From assembly GCA_916613615.1 (NCBI GenBank), contig OU744737.1:3492001-3556000 (forward strand): a stretch of DNA of 64,000 nt, read 5' to 3'. The stretch is from Steromphala cineraria (taxonomy: Eukaryota > Mollusca > Gastropoda > Trochida > Trochidae). Below, one piece after another: positions 21,601-37,700 of the stretch. The notes beneath the pieces were generated by a model that saw only the letters and a program-made list of their open reading frames with translations, was not told where the DNA came from and ran no database searches. Within the stretch, counting starts at the first letter, position 1. Each line of letters begins with the position of its first letter. Both the position numbers and the translations under genes were made by a program.

Positions 21601-24600
21601 TTTAACTTTCGTTTAAGTCTAAGCTAAAGACAGATATCACATGTTCTGTCACTCATTTCTAACACTTTAGATGTAAAATATGCTGGTTGGATACAATATC
21701 CATGTCTCGAAACTCTTAAAACGGAAAAACTCTCCTCCTAATACTGCAATGCCAAGGATTGACTATTTTAAGTGGGCGTGTCTCAGACGTCTTTAATTTT
21801 CGTTTGTTTCTTAGCAAAAGATAGATATCACATTTTCTGTCACTCATTTCTAACACTTTAGATGTAAAATATGCTGGTTGGATACAATATCCATGTCTCG
21901 AAACTCTTCAAACGGAAAAACTTTCCTCCTAATACTGCAATGCCAAGGATTGACTTTGTTAAGTGGGCGTGTCTCAGACGTCTTTAATTTTGAGTTGATT
22001 TTTAGCAAAAGACAGATATCACATGTTCAATCACTAATTTCTTACAGTTTAGATGTAAAATATATTGGTTAGTTACAACATCAATGTCAAGCAACTCTTG
22101 AATGTGAAAAAAACCTCCTACTAATACTGCAATGCCAAGGATTGACTATTTTAAGTGGGCGTGTCTCAGACGTCTTTAATTTTGAGTTGATTCTTAGCAA
22201 AAGACAGATATCACAAGTTCAGTTACTCATTTCTTACAGTTTAGATGTAAAATATATTTGATAGTTACAACATCAATGTCAAGCAACTCTTGAATGTGAA
22301 AAAACATCCTCATAAAACTGCAATACCAAGGATTGAGTATTTCATGAGGGCATGTCTCAGATGTCTTAAATTTTAAGTTGATTCTTAGCAAAAGACAGAT
22401 ATCACATGTTCAGTCACTCATTTCTAACACTTTAGATGTAAAATATGCTGGTTGGATACAATATCCATGTCTAGAAACTCTTAAAACGGAAAAACTTTCC
22501 TCCTAATACTGCAATGCCAAGGATTGACTATTTTAAGTGGGCGTGTCTCAGACGTCTTTAATTTTCGTTTGATTCTTAGCAAAAGACAAATATCACATGT
22601 TCAGTCACTCATTTCTAACACTTTAGATGTAAAATAAGCTGGTTAGATACAATATCCATGTCTCGAAACTCTTAAAACGGAAAAACTTTCCTCCTAATAC
22701 TGCAATGCCAAGGATTGACTATTTTAAGTGGGCGTGTCTCAGATGTCTTTACTTTACGTTTGATTCCTAGTTAAAGACAGATATCACATGATCAGTCACT
22801 CAATTCTAATACTTTAGATGTAAAATATGATGGTTGGATACAATATCCATGACTAGAAACTCTTAAAACGGAAAAACTTTCCTCCTAATACTGCAATGCC
22901 AAGGATTGACTATTTTAAGTGGGCGTGTCTCAGACGTCTTTAATTTTCGTTTGATTCTTAGCAAAAGATAGATATCACATTTTCTGTCACTCATTTCTAA
23001 CACTTTAGATGTAAAATATGCTGGTTGGATACAATATCCATGTCTCGAAACTCTTCAAACGGAAAAACTTTCCTCCTAATACTGCAATGCCAAGGATTGA
23101 CTTTGTTAAGTGGGCGTGTCTCAGACGTCTTTAATTTTGAGTTGATTCTTAGCAAAAGACAGATATCACATGTTCAGTCACTAATTTCTTACAGTTTAGA
23201 TGTAAAATATATTGGTTAGTTACAACATCAATGTCAAGCAACTCTTGAATGTGAAAAAAACCTCCTCCTAATACTGCAATACCAAGGATTGAGTATTTCA
23301 TGAGGGCATGTCACAGACGCCTTTAATTTTGAGTTGATTCTTAGCAAAAGACAGAAATCACATGTTCAGTCACTCATTTCTGACACTTCAAGTGTACAAC
23401 ATGCTGGTTGGATACAATATCCATGTCTCGAAACTCTTAAAACGGAAAAACTTTCCTCCTAATACTGCAATGCCAAGGATTGACTATTTTAAGTGGGCGT
23501 GTCTCAGACGTCTTTAATTTTGAGTTGATTCTTAGCAAAAGACAGATATCACATGTTCAGTTACTCATTTCTTACAGTTTAGATGTAAAATATATTTGAT
23601 AGTTACAACATCAATGTCAAGCAACTCTTGAATGTGAAAAAACATCCTCCTAATACTGCAATACCAAGGATTGAGTATTTCATGAGGGCATGTCTCAGAT
23701 GTCTTAAATTTTAAGTTGATTCTTAGCAAAAGACAGATATCACATGTTCAGTCACTCATTTCTAACACTTTAGATGTAAAATATGCTGGTTGGATACAAT
23801 GTCCATGTCTAGAAACTCTTAAAACGAAAAAACTTTCCTCCTAATACTGCAATGCCAAGGATTGACTATTTTAAGTGGGCGTGTCTCAGATGTCTTTACT
23901 TTTCGTTTGATTCCTAGCAAAAGACAGATATCACATGATCAGTCACTCAATTCTAATACTTTAGATGTAAAATATGCTGGTTGGATACAATGTCCATGTC
24001 TAGAAACTCTTAAAACGAAAAAACTTTCCTCCTAATACTGCAATGCCAAGGATTGACTATTTTAAGTGGGCGTGTCTCAGATGTCTTTACTTTTCGTTTG
24101 ATTCCTAGCAAAAGACAGATATCACATGATCAGTCACTCAATTCTAATACTTTAGATGTAAAATATGCTGGTTGGATACAATATCCATGTCTAGAAACTC
24201 TTAAAACGGAAAAACTTTCCTCCAAATACTGCAATGCCAAGGATTGACTATTTTAAGTGGGCGTGTCTCATACGTCTTTAAATTTCGTTTGATTCTTAGC
24301 AAAAGATAGATATCACATTTTCTGTCACTCATTTCTAACACTTTAGATGTAAAATATGCTGGTTGGATACAATATCCATGTCTAGAAACTCTTAAAACGG
24401 AAAAACTTTCCTCCTAATACTGCAATGCCAAGGATTGACTATTTTAAGTGGGCGTGTCTCAGACGTCTTTAATTTTCGTTTGATTCTTAGCAAAAGATAG
24501 ATATCACATTTTCTGTCACTCATTTCTAACACTTTAGATGTAAAATATGCTGGTTGGATACAATATCCATGTCTCGAAACTCTTCAAACGGAAAAACTTT

Positions 24601-25745
24601 CCTCCTAATACTGCAATGCCAAGGATTGACTTTGTTAAGTGGGCGTGTCTCAGACGTCTTTAATTTTGAGTTGATTCTTAGCAAAAGACAGAAATCACAT
24701 GTTCAGTCACTCATTTCTGACACTTCAAGTGTACAACATGCTGGTTGGATACAATATCCATGTCTCGAAACTCTTAAAACGGAAAAACTTTCCTCCTAAT
24801 ACTGCAATGCCAAGGATTGACTATTTTAAGTGGGCGTGTCTCAGACGTCTTTAACTTTTGTTTAAGTCTAAGCAAAAGACAGATATCACATGTTCTGTCA
24901 CTCATTTCTAACACTTTAGATGTAAAATATGCTGGTTGGATACAATATCCATGTCTCGAAACTCTTAAAACGGAAAAACTTTCCTCCTAATACTGCAATG
25001 TCAAGGATTGACTATTTTTAGTGGGCGTGTCTGAGACGTCTTTAATTTTCGTTTGATTCTTAGCTCAAGACAGATATCACATGTTCAGTCACTCATTTCT
25101 TACAGTTTAGATGAAAAATATGCTGGTTGGATACAATACCTATATCTAGAAACTCTTGAACCTGAAAAAACATCCTCCTAATACTGCAATTCCAAGGATT
25201 GAGCATTTCATGAGGGCATGTTTCAGAGGTCTTCAATTTTGAGTTGATTCTTAGCAAAAGACAGAAATCACATGTTCAGTTACTCATTTCTGACACTTTA
25301 AGTGTAGAATATGCTGGTTGGATACAATACCTATGTCTAGAAACTCTTAAATCTGAAAAAATTCCTCCTAATACTGCAATGCCAAGGATTGAATATTTTA
25401 AGTGGGCGTCTCAGACGTCTTTAACTTTTGTTTAAGTCTAAGCAAAAGACAGATATCACATGTTCTGTCACTCATTTCTAACACTTTAGATGTAAAATAT
25501 GCTGGTTGGATACAATATCCATGTCTCGAAACTCTTAAAACGGAAAAACTTTCCTCCTAATACTGCAATGCCAAGGATTGACTATTTTAAGTGGGCGTGT
25601 CTCAGACGTCTTTAACTTTCGTTTAAGTCTAAGCTAAAGACAGATATCACATGTTCTGTCACTCATTTCTAACACTTTAGATGTAAAATATGCTGGTTGG
25701 ATACAATATCCATGTCTCGAAACTCTTAAAACGGAAAACTTTCCT
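21600..25745 (+). repeat. Satellite B: mixed monomer block without one dominant period
   Basis: Both monomer classes are present. A multi-monomer stretch at 23,025 to about 23,640 closely matches 61,390 to about 62,005, including the variants GTCACAGACGCC and TACAACATGCTGG. A one-monomer tandem repeat with TGATCAGTCACTCAATTC lies at about 23,930 and 24,120. Confidence 0.7.
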
Positions 25746-28700
25746 CCTAATACTGCAATGCCAAGGATTGACTATTTTAAGTGGGCGTGTCTCAGACGTC
25801 TTTAATTTTCGTTTGTTTCTTAGCAAAAGATAGATATCACATTTTCTGTCACTCATTTCTAACACTTTAGATGTAAAATATGCTGGTTGGATACAATATC
25901 CATGTCTCGAAACTCTTAAAACGGAAAAACTTTCCTCCTAATACTGCAATGTCAAGGATTGACTATTTTTAGTGGGCGTGTCTGAGACGTCTTTAATTTT
26001 GAGTTGATTCTTTACAAAAGACAGATATCACATGTTCAGTCACTGATTTCTAACACTTTAGATGTAAAATATGCTGGTTGGATACAATGTCCATGTCTCG
26101 AAACACTTAAAACGGAAAAACTTTCCTCCTAATACTGCAATGACAAGGATTGACTATTTTAAGTGGGCGTGTCTCAGACGTCTTTAATTTTCGTTTGATT
26201 CTTAGCACAAGACAGATATCACATGTTCAGTCACTCATTTCTTACAGTTTAGATGAAAAATATGCTGGTTGGATACAATACCTATATCTAGAAACTCTTG
26301 AATCTGAAAAAACATCCTCCTAATACTGCAATACCAAGGATTGAGCATTTCATGAGGGCATGTTTCAGACGTCTTCAATTTTGAGTTGATTCTTAGCAAA
26401 AGACAGAAATCACATGTTCAGTTACTCATTTCTGACACTTTAAGTGTAAAATATGCTGGTTGGATACAATACCTATGTCTAGAAACTCTTAAATCTGAAA
26501 AAATTCCTCCTAATACTGCAATGCCAAGGATTTAATATTTTAAGTGGGCGTCTCAGACGTCTTTAACTTTTGTTTAAGTCTAAGCAAAAGACAGATATCA
26601 CATGTTCTGTCACTCATTTCTAACACTTTAGATGTAAAATATGCTGGTTGGATACAATATCCATGTCTCGAAACTCTTAAAACGGAAAAACTTTCCTCCT
26701 AATACTGCAATGCCAAGGATTGACTATTTTAAGTGGGCGTGTCTCAGACGTCTTTAACTTTCGTTTAAGTCTAAGCTAAAGACAGATATCACATGTTCTG
26801 TCACTCATTTCTAACACTTTAGATGTAAAATATGCTGGTTGGATACAATATCCATGTCTCGAAACTCTTAAAACGGAAAAACTCTCCTCCTAATACTGCA
26901 ATGCCAAGGATTGACTATTTTAAGTGGGCGTGTCTCAGACGTCTTTAATTTTCGTTTGTTTCTTAGCAAAAGATAGATATCACATTTTCTGTCACTCATT
27001 TCTAACACTTTAGATGTAAAATATGCTGGTTGGATACAATATCCATGTCTCGAAACTCTTCAAACGGAAAAACTTTCCTCCTAATACTGCAATGCCAAGG
27101 ATTGACTTTGTTAAGTGGGCGTGTCTCAGACGTCTTTAATTTTGAGTTGATTTTTAGCAAAAGACAGATATCACATGTTCAGTCACTAATTTCTTACAGT
27201 TTAGATGTAAAATATATTGGTTAGTTACAACATCAATGTCAAACAACTCTTGAATGTGAAAAAAACCTCCTACTAATACTGCAATGCCAAGGATTGACTA
27301 TTTTAAGTGGGCGTGTCTCAGACGTCTTTAATTTTCGTTTGTTTCTTAGCAAAAGATAGATATCACATTTTCTGTCACTCATTTCTAACACTTTAGATGT
27401 AAAATATGCTGGTTGGATACAATATCCATGTCTCGAAACTCTTAAAACTGAAAAACTTTCCTCCTAATACTGCAATGTCAAGGATTGACTATTTTTAGTG
27501 GGCGTGTCTGAGACGTCTTTAATTTTGAGTTGATTCTTTACAAAAGACAGATATCACATGTTCAGTCACTCATTTCTAACACTTTAGATGTAAAATATGC
27601 TGGTTGGATACAATGTCCATGTCTCGAAACACTTAAAACGGAAAAACTTTCCTCCTAATACTGCAATGACAAGGATTGACTATTTTAAGTGGGCGTGTCT
27701 CAGACGTCTTTAATTTTCGTTTGATTCTTAGCACAAGACAGATATCACATGTTCAGTCACTCATTTCTTACAGTTTAGATGAAAAATATGCTGGTTGGAT
27801 ACAATACCTATATCTAGAAACTCTTGAACCTGAAAAAACATCCTCCTAATACTGCAATACCAAGGATTGAGCATTTCATGAGGGCATGTTTCAGACGTCT
27901 TCAATTTTGAGTTGATTCTTAGCAAAAGACAGAAATCACATGTTCAGTTACTCATTTCTGACACTTTAAGTGTAAAATATGCTGGTTGGATACAATACCT
28001 ATGTCTAGAAACTCTTAAATCTGAAAAAATTCCTCCTAATACTGCAATGCCAAGGATTTAATATTTTAAGTGGGCGTCTCAGACGTCTTTAACTTTTGTT
28101 TAAGTCTAAGCAAAAGACAGATATCACATGTTCTGTCACTCATTTCTAACACTTTAGATGTAAAATATGCTGGTTGGATACAATATCCATGTCTCGAAAC
28201 TCTTAAAACGGAAAAACTTTCCTCCTAATACTGCAATGCCAAGGATTGACTATTTTAAGTGGGCGTGTCTCAGACGTCTTTAACTTTCGTTTAAGTCTAA
28301 GCTAAAGACAGATATCACATGTTCTGTCACTCATTTCTAACACTTTAGATGTAAAATATGCTGGTTGGATACAATATCCATGTCTCGAAACTCTTAAAAC
28401 GGAAAAACTCTCCTCCTAATACTGCAATGCCAAGGATTGACTATTTTAAGTGGGCGTGTCTCAGACGTCTTTAATTTTCGTTTGTTTCTTAGCAAAAGAT
28501 AGATATCACATTTTCTGTCACTCATTTCTAACACTTTAGATGTAAAATATGCTGGTTGGATACAATATCCATGTCTCGAAACTCTTCAAACGGAAAAACT
28601 TTCCTCCTAATACTGCAATGCCAAGGATTGACTTTGTTAAGTGGGCGTGTCTCAGACGTCTTTAATTTTGAGTTGATTTTTAGCAAAAGACAGATATCAC

Positions 28701-28797
28701 ATGTTCAGTCACTAATTTCTTACAGTTTAGATGTAAAATATATTGGTTAGTTACAACATCAATGTCAAACAACTCTTGAATGTGAAAAAAACCTCCT
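25745..28797 (+). repeat. Satellite B: 1.53-kb (8-monomer) tandem duplication
   Basis: The variant TTCTTTACAAAAGACAG occurs at about 26,009 and 27,534. The frame-defining stretch at 27,030 recurs at 28,556 (offset 1,526), and GCATTTCATGAGGGCATG recurs with an offset of about 1,524. A third version lies at 33.2-34.7 kb because the right copy is part of the larger 5.92-kb duplication. Confidence 0.8.
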
Positions 28798-31700
28798 ACT
28801 AATACTGCAATGCCAAGGATTGACTATTTTAAGTGGGCGTGTCTCAGACGTCTTTAATTTTGAGTTTATTCTTAGCAAAAGACAGATATCACAAGTTCAG
28901 TTACTCATTTCTTACAGTTTAGATGTAAAATATATTGGTTAGTTACAACATCAATGTCAAGCAACTCTTGAATGTGAAAAAAACCTCCTCCTAATACTGC
29001 AATACCAAGGATTGAGTATTTCATGAGGGCATGTCACAGACGCCTTTAATTTTGAGTTGATTCTTAGCAAAAGACAGAAATCACATGTTCAGTCACTCAT
29101 TTCTGACACTTCAAGTGTACAACATGCTGGTTGGATACAATATCCATGTCTCGAAACTCTTAAAACGGAAAAACTTTCCTCCTAATACTGCAATGCCAAG
29201 GATTGACTATTTTAAGTGGGCGTGTCTCAGACGTCTTTAACTTTTGTTTAAGTCTAAGCAAAAGACAGATATCACATGTTCTGTCACTCATTTCTAACAC
29301 TTTAGATGTAAAATATGCTGGTTGGATACAATATTCATGTCTCGAAACTCTTAAAACGGAAAAACTTTCCTCCTAATACTGCAATGTCAAGGATTGACTA
29401 TTTTTAGTGGGCGTGTCTGAGACGTCTTTAATTTTGAGTTGATTCTTTGCAAAAGACAGATATCACATGTTCAGTCACTCATTTCTAACACTTTAGATGT
29501 AAAATATGCTGGGTGGATACAATGTCCATGTCTCGAAACACTTAAAACGGAAAAAATTTCCTCCTAATACTGCAATGACAAGGATTAACTATTTTAAGTG
29601 GGCGTGTCTCAGACGTCTTTAATTTTCGTTTGATTCTTAGCACAAGACAGATATCACATGTTCAGTCACTCATTTCTTACAGTTTAGATGAAAAATATGC
29701 TGGTTGGATACAATACCTATATCTAGAAACTCTTGAACCTGAAAAAACATCCTCCTAATACTGCAATACCAAGGATTGAGCATTTCATGAGGGCATGTTT
29801 CAGACGTCTTCAATTTTGAGTTGATTCTTAGCAAAAGACAGAAATCACATGTTCAGTTACTCATTTCTGACACTTTAAGTGTAAAATATGCTGGTTGGAT
29901 ACAATACCTATGTCTAGAAACTCTTAAATCTGAAAAAATTCCTCCTAATACTGCAATGCCAAGGATTTAATATTTTAAGTGGGCGTCTCAGACGTCTTTA
30001 ACTTTTGTTTAAGTCTAAGCAAAAGACAGATATCACATGTTCTGTCACTGATTTCTAACACTTTAGATGTAAAATATGCTGGTTGGATACAATATCCATG
30101 TCTCGAAACTCTTAAAACGGAAAAACTTTCCTCCTAATACTGCAATGCCAAGGATTGACTATTTTAAGTGGGCGTGTCTCAGACGTCTTTAACTTTCGTT
30201 TAAGTCTAAGCAAAAAACAGATATCACATGTTCTGTCACTCATTTCTAACACTTTAGATGTAAAATATGCTGGTTGGATACAATATCCATGTCTCGAAAC
30301 TCTTAAAACGGAAAAACTTTCCTCCTAATACTGCAATGCCAAGGATTGACTATTTTAAGTGGGCGTGTCTCAGACGTCTTTAATTTTCGTTTTATTCTTA
30401 GCAAAAGACAGATATCACATGTTCAGTCACTCATTTCTAACACTTTAGATGTAAAATATGCTGGTTGGATACAATATCCATGTCTAGAAACTCTTAAAAC
30501 GGAAAAACTTTCCTCCTAATACTGCAATGCCAAGGATTGACTATTTTAAGTGGGCGTGTCTCAGACGTCTTTAACTTTCGTTTAAGTCTAAGCAAAAGAC
30601 AGATATCACATGTTCTGTCACTCATTTCTAACACTTTAGATGTAAAATATGCTGGTTGGATATAATATCCATGTCTAGAAACTCTTAAAACGGAAAAACT
30701 TTCCTCCTAATACTGCAATGCCAAGGATTGACTATTTTAAGTGGGCGTGTCTGAGATGTCTTTACTTTTCGTTTGATTCCTAGCAAAAGACAGATATCAC
30801 ATGATCAGTCACTCAATTCTAATACTTTAGATGTAAAATATGCTGGTTGGATACAATATCCATGTCTAGAAACTCTTAAAACGGAAAAACTTTCCTCCTA
30901 ATACTGCAATGCCAAGGATTGACTATTTTAAGTGGGCGTGTCTCAGACGTCTTTAATTTTCGTTTGTTTCTTAGCAAAAGATAGATATCACATTTTCTGT
31001 CACTCATTTCTAACACTTTAGATGTAAAATATGCTGGTTGGATACAATATCCATGTCTCGAAACTCTTCAAACGGAAAAACTTTCCTCCTAATACTGCAA
31101 TGCCAAGGATTGACTTTGTTAAGTGGGCGTGTCTCAGACGTCTTTAATTTTGAGTTGATTTTTAGCAAAAGACAGATATCACATGTTCAGTCACTAATTT
31201 CTTACAGTTTAGATGTAAAATATATTGGTTAGTTACAACATCAATGTCAAGCAACTCTTGAATGTGAAAAAAACCTCCTACTAATACTGCAATGCCAAGG
31301 ATTGACTATTTTAAGTGGGCGTGTCTCAGACGTCTTTAATTTTGAGTTGATTCTTAGCATAAGACAGATATCACAAGTTCAGTTACTCATTTCTTACAGT
31401 TTAGATGTAAAATATATTTGATAGTTACAACATCAATGTCAAGCAACTCTTGAATGTGAAAAAACATCCTCCTAAAACTGCAATACCAAGGATTGAGTAT
31501 TTCATGAGGGCATGTCTCAGATGTCTTAAATTTTAAGTTGATTCTTAGCAAAAGACAGATATCACATGTTCAGTCACTCATTTCTAACACTTTAGATGTA
31601 AAATATGCTGGCTGGATACAATATCCATGTCTAGAAACTCTTAAAACGGAAAAACTTTCCTCCTAATACTGCAATGCCAAGGATTGACTATTTTAAGTGG

Positions 31701-34700
31701 GCGTGTCTCAGACGTCTTTAACTTTCGTTTAAGTCTAAGCAAAAGACAGATATCACATGTTCTGTCACTCATTTCTAACACTTTAGATGTAAAATATGCT
31801 GGTTGGATACAATGTCCATGTCTAGAATCTCTTAAAACGGAAAAACTTTCCTCCTAATACTGCAATGCCAAGGCTTGACTATTTTAAGTGGGCGTGTTTC
31901 AGACGTCTTTAACTTTCGTTTAAGTCTAAGCAAAAGACAGATCTTACATGTTCTGTCACTCATTTCTAACACTTTAGATGTAAAATATGCTGGTTGGATA
32001 CAATGTCCATGTCTAGAATCTCTTAAAACGGAAAAACTTTCCTCCTAATACTGCAATGCCAAGGATTGACTATTTTAAGTGGGCGTGTCTCAGACGTCTT
32101 TAATTTTCGTTTGATTCTTAGCAAAAGATAGATGTCACATTTTCTGTCACTCATTTCTAACACTTTAGATGTAAAATATGCTGGTTGGATACAATATCCA
32201 TGTCTCGAAACTCTTAAAACGGAAAAACTTTTCTCCTAATACTGCAATGCCAAGGATTGACTATTTTAAGTGGGCGTGTCTCAGACGTCTTTAATTTTCG
32301 TTTTATTCTTAGCAAAAGACAGATATCACATGTTCAGTCACTCATTTCTAACACTTTAGATGTAAAATATGCTGGTTGGATACAATATCCATGTCTAGAA
32401 ACTCTTAAAACGGAAAAACTTTCCTCCTAATACTGCAATGCCAAGGATTGACTATTTTAAGTGGGCGTGTCTCAGACGTCTTTAACTTTCGTTTAAGTCT
32501 AAGCAAAAGACAGATATCACATGTTCTGTCACTCATTTCTAACACTTTAGATGTAAAATATGCTGGTTGGATACAATATCCATGTCTAGAAACTCTTAAA
32601 ACGGAAAAACTTTCCTCCTAATACTGCAATGCCAAGGATTGACTATTTTAAGTGGGCGTGTCTGAGATGTCTTTACTTTTCGTTTGATTCCTAGCAAAAG
32701 ACAGATATCACATGATCAGTCACTCAATTCTAATACTTTAGATGTAAAATATGCTGGTTGGATGCAATATCCATGTCTAGAAACTCTTAAAACGGAAAAA
32801 CTTTCCTCCAAATACTGCAATGCCAAGGATTGACTATTTTAAGTGGGCGTGTCTCAGACGTCTTTAATTTTCGTTTGATTCTTAGCAAAAGATAGATATC
32901 ACATTTTCTGTCACTCATTTCTAACACTTTAGATGTAAAATATGCTGGTTGGATACAATATCCATGTCTAGAAACTCTTAAAACGGAAAAACTTTCCTCC
33001 TAATACTGCAATGCCAAGGATTGACTATTTTAAGTGGGCGTGTCTCAGACGTCTTTAATTTTGAGTTGATTTTTAGCAAAAGACAGATATCACATGTTAA
33101 GTCACTAATTTCTTACAGTTTAGATGTAAAATATATTGGTTAGTTACAACATCAATGTCAAACAACTCTTGAATGTGAAAAAAACCTCCTACTAATACTG
33201 CAATGCCAAGGATTGACTATTTTAAGTGGGCGTGTCTCAGACGTCTTTAATTTTCGTTTGTTTCTTAGCAAAAGATAGATATCACATTTTCTGTCACTCA
33301 TTTCTAACACTTTAGATGTAAAATATGCTGGTTGGATACAATATCCATGTCTCGAAACTCTTAAAACTGAAAAACTTTCCTCCTAATACTGCAATGTCAA
33401 GGATTGACTATTTTTAGTGGGCGTGTCTGGACGTCTTTAATTTTGAGTTGATTCTTTACAAAAGACAGATATCACATGTTCAGTCACTCATTTCTAACAC
33501 TTTAGATGTAAAATATGCTGGTTGGATACAATGTCCATGTCTCGAAACACTTAAAACGGAAAAACTTTCCTCCTAATACTGCAATGACAAGGATTGACTA
33601 TTTTAAGTGGGCGTGTCTCAGACGTCTTTAATTTTCGTTTGATTCTTAGCACAAGACAGATATCACATGTTCAGTCACTCATTTCTTACAGTTTAGATGA
33701 AAAATATGCTGGTTGGATACAATACCTATATCTAGAAACTCTTGAACCTGAAAAAACATCCTCCTAATACTGCAATACCAAGGATTGAGCATTTCATGAG
33801 GGCATGTTTCAGACGTCTTCAATTTTGAGTTGATTCTTAGCAAAAGACAGAAATCACATGTTCAGTTACTCATTTCTGACACTTTAAGTGTAAAATATGC
33901 TGGTTGGATACAATACCTATGTCTAGAAACTCTTAAATCTGAAAAAATTCCTCCTAATACTGCAATGCCAAGGATTTAATATTTTAAGTGGGCGTCTCAG
34001 ACGTCTTTAACTTTTGTTTAAGTCTAAGCAAAAGACAGATATCACATGTTCTGTCACTCATTTCTAACACTTTAGATGTAAAATATGCTGGTTGGATACA
34101 ATATCCATGTCTCGAAACTCTTAAAACGGAAAAACTTTCCTCCTAATACTGCAATGCCAAGGATTGACTATTTTAAGTGGGCGTGTCTCAGACGTCTTTA
34201 ACTTTCGTTTAAGTCTAAGCTAAAGACAGATATCACATGTTCTGTCACTCATTTCTAACACTTTAGATGTAAAATATGCTGGTTGGATACAATATCCATG
34301 TCTCGAAACTCTTAAAACGGAAAAACTCTCCTCCTAATACTGCAATGCCAAGGATTGACTATTTTAAGTGGGCGTGTCTCAGACGTCTTTAATTTTCGTT
34401 TGTTTCTTAGCAAAAGATAGATATCACATTTTCTGTCACTCATTTCTAACACTTTAGATGTAAAATATGCTGGTTGGATACAATATCCATGTCTCGAAAC
34501 TCTTCAAACGGAAAAACTTTCCTCCTAATACTGCAATGCCAAGGATTGACTTTGTTAAGTGGGCGTGTCTCAGACGTCTTTAATTTTGAGTTGATTTTTA
34601 GCAAAAGACAGATATCACATGTTCAGTCACTAATTTCTTACAGTTTAGATGTAAAATATATTGGTTAGTTACAACATCAATGTCAAACAACTCTTGAATG

Positions 34701-37700
34701 TGAAAAAAACCTCCTACTAATACTGCAATGCCAAGGATTGACTATTTTAAGTGGGCGTGTCTCAGACGTCTTTAATTTTGAGTTTATTCTTAGCAAAAGA
34801 CAGATATCACAAGTTCAGTTACTCATTTCTTACAGTTTAGATGTAAAATATATTGGTTAGTTACAACATCAATGTCAAGCAACTCTTGAATGTGAAAAAA
34901 ACCTCCTCCTAATACTGCAATACCAAGGATTGAGTATTTCATGAGGGCATGTCACAGACGCCTTTAATTTTGAGTTGATTCTTAGCAAAAGACAGAAATC
35001 ACATGTTCAGTCACTCATTTCTGACACTTCAAGTGTACAACATGCTGGTTGGATACAATATCCATGTCTCGAAACTCTTAAAACGGAAAAACTTTCCTCC
35101 TAATACTGCAATGCCAAGGATTGACTATTTTAAGTGGGCGTGTCTCAGACGTCTTTAACTTTTGTTTAAGTCTAAGCAAAAGACAGATATCACATGTTCT
35201 GTCACTCATTTCTAACACTTTAGATGTAAAATATGCTGGTTGGATACAATATTCATGTCTCGAAACTCTTAAAACGGAAAAACTTTCCTCCTAATACTGC
35301 AATGTCAAGGATTGACTATTTTTAGTGGGCGTGTCTGAGACGTCTTTAATTTTGAGTTGATTCTTTGCAAAAGACAGATATCACATGTTCAGTCACTCAT
35401 TTCTAACACTTTAGATGTAAAATATGCTGGGTGGATACAATGTCCATGTCTCGAAACACTTAAAACGGAAAAAATTTCCTCCTAATACTGCAATGACAAG
35501 GATTGACTATTTTAAGTGGGCGTGTCTCAGACGTCTTTAATTTTCGTTTGATTCTTAGCACAAGACAGATATCACATGTTCAGTCACTCATTTCTTACAG
35601 TTTAGATGAAAAATATGCTGGTTGGATACAATACCTATATCTAGAAACTCTTGAACCTGAAAAAACATCCTCCTAATACTGCAATACCAAGGATTGAGCA
35701 TTTCATGAGGGCATGTTTCAGACGTCTTCAATTTTGAGTTGATTCTTAGCAAAAGACAGAAATCACATGTTCAGTTACTCATTTCTGACACTTTAAGTGT
35801 AAAATATGCTGGTTGGATACAATACCTATGTCTAGAAACTCTTAAATCTGAAAAAATTCCTACTAATACTGCAATGCCAAGGATTTAATATTTTAAGTGG
35901 GCGTCTCAGACGTCTTTAACTTTTGTTTAAGTCTAAGCAAAAGACAGATATCACATGTTCTGTCACTGATTTCTAACACTTTAGATGTAAAATATGCTGG
36001 TTGGATACAATATCCATGTCTCGAAACTCTTAAAACGGAAAAACTTTCCTCCTAATACTGCAATGCCAAGGATTGACTATTTTAAGTGGGCGTGTCTCAG
36101 ACGTCTTTAACTTTCGTTTAAGTCTAAGCAAAAAACAGATATCACATGTTCTGTCACTCATTTCTAACACTTTAGATGTAAAATATGCTGGTTGGATACA
36201 ATATCCATGTCTCGAAATTTTAAAACGGAAAAACTTTCCTCCTAATACTGCAATGCCAAGGATTGACTATTTTAAGTGGGCGTGTCTCAGACGTCTTTAA
36301 TTTTCGTTTTATTCTTAGCAAAAGACAGATATCACATGTTCAGTCACTCATTTCTAACACTTTAGATGTAAAATATGCTGGTTGGATACAATATCCATGT
36401 CTAGAAACTCTTAAAACGGAAAAACTTTCCTCCTAATACTGCAATGCCAAGGATTGACTATTTTAAGTGGGCGTGTCTCAGACGTCTTTAACTTTCGTTT
36501 AAGTCTAAGCAAAAGACAGATATCACATGTTCTGTCACTCATTTCTAACACTTTAGATGTAAAATATGCTGGTTGGATATAATATCCATGTCTAGAAACT
36601 CTTAAAACGGAAAAACTTTCCTCCTAATACTGCAATGCCAAGGATTGACTATTTTAAGTGGGCGTGTCTGAGATGTCTTTACTTTTCGTTTGATTCCTAG
36701 CAAAAGACAGATATCACATGATCAGTCACTCAATTCTAATACTTTAGATGTAAAATATGCTGGTTGGATACAATATCCATGTCTAGAAACTCTTAAAACG
36801 GAAAAACTTTCCTCCTAATACTGCAATGCCAAGGATTGACTATTTTAAGTGGGCGTGTCTCAGACGTCTTTAATTTTCGTTTGTTTCTTAGCAAAAGATA
36901 GATATCACATTTTCTGTCACTCATTTCTAACACTTTAGATGTAAAATATGCTGGTTGGATACAATATCCATGTCTCGAAACTCTTCAAACGGAAAAACTT
37001 TCCTCCTAATACTGCAATGCCAAGGATTGACTTTGTTAAGTGGGCGTGTCTCAGACGTCTTTAATTTTGAGTTGATTTTTAGCAAAAGACAGATATCACA
37101 TGTTCAGTCACTAATTTCTTACAGTTTAGATGTAAAATATATTGGTTAGTTACAACATCAATGTCAAGCAACTCTTGAATGTGAAAAAAACCTCCTACTA
37201 ATACTGCAATGCCAAGGATTGACTATTTTAAGTGGGCGTGTCTCAGACGTCTTTAATTTTGAGTTGATTCTTAGCATAAGACAGATATCACAAGTTCAGT
37301 TACTCATTTCTTACAGTTTAGATGTAAAATATATTTGATAGTTACAACATCAATGTCAAGCAACTCTTGAATGTGAAAAAACATCCTCCTAAAACTGCAA
37401 TACCAAGGATTGAGTATTTCATGAGGGCATGTCTCAGATGTCTTAAATTTTAAGTTGATTCTTAGCAAAAGACAGATATCACATGTTCAGTCACTCATTT
37501 CTAACACTTTAGATGTAAAATATGCTGGCTGGATACAATATCCATGTCTAGAAACTCTTAAAACGGAAAAACTTTCCTCCTAATACTGCAATGCCAAGGA
37601 TTGACTATTTTAAGTGGGCGTGTCTCAGACGTCTTTAACTTTCGTTTAAGTCTAAGCAAAAGACAGATATCACATGTTCTGTCACTCATTTCTAACACTT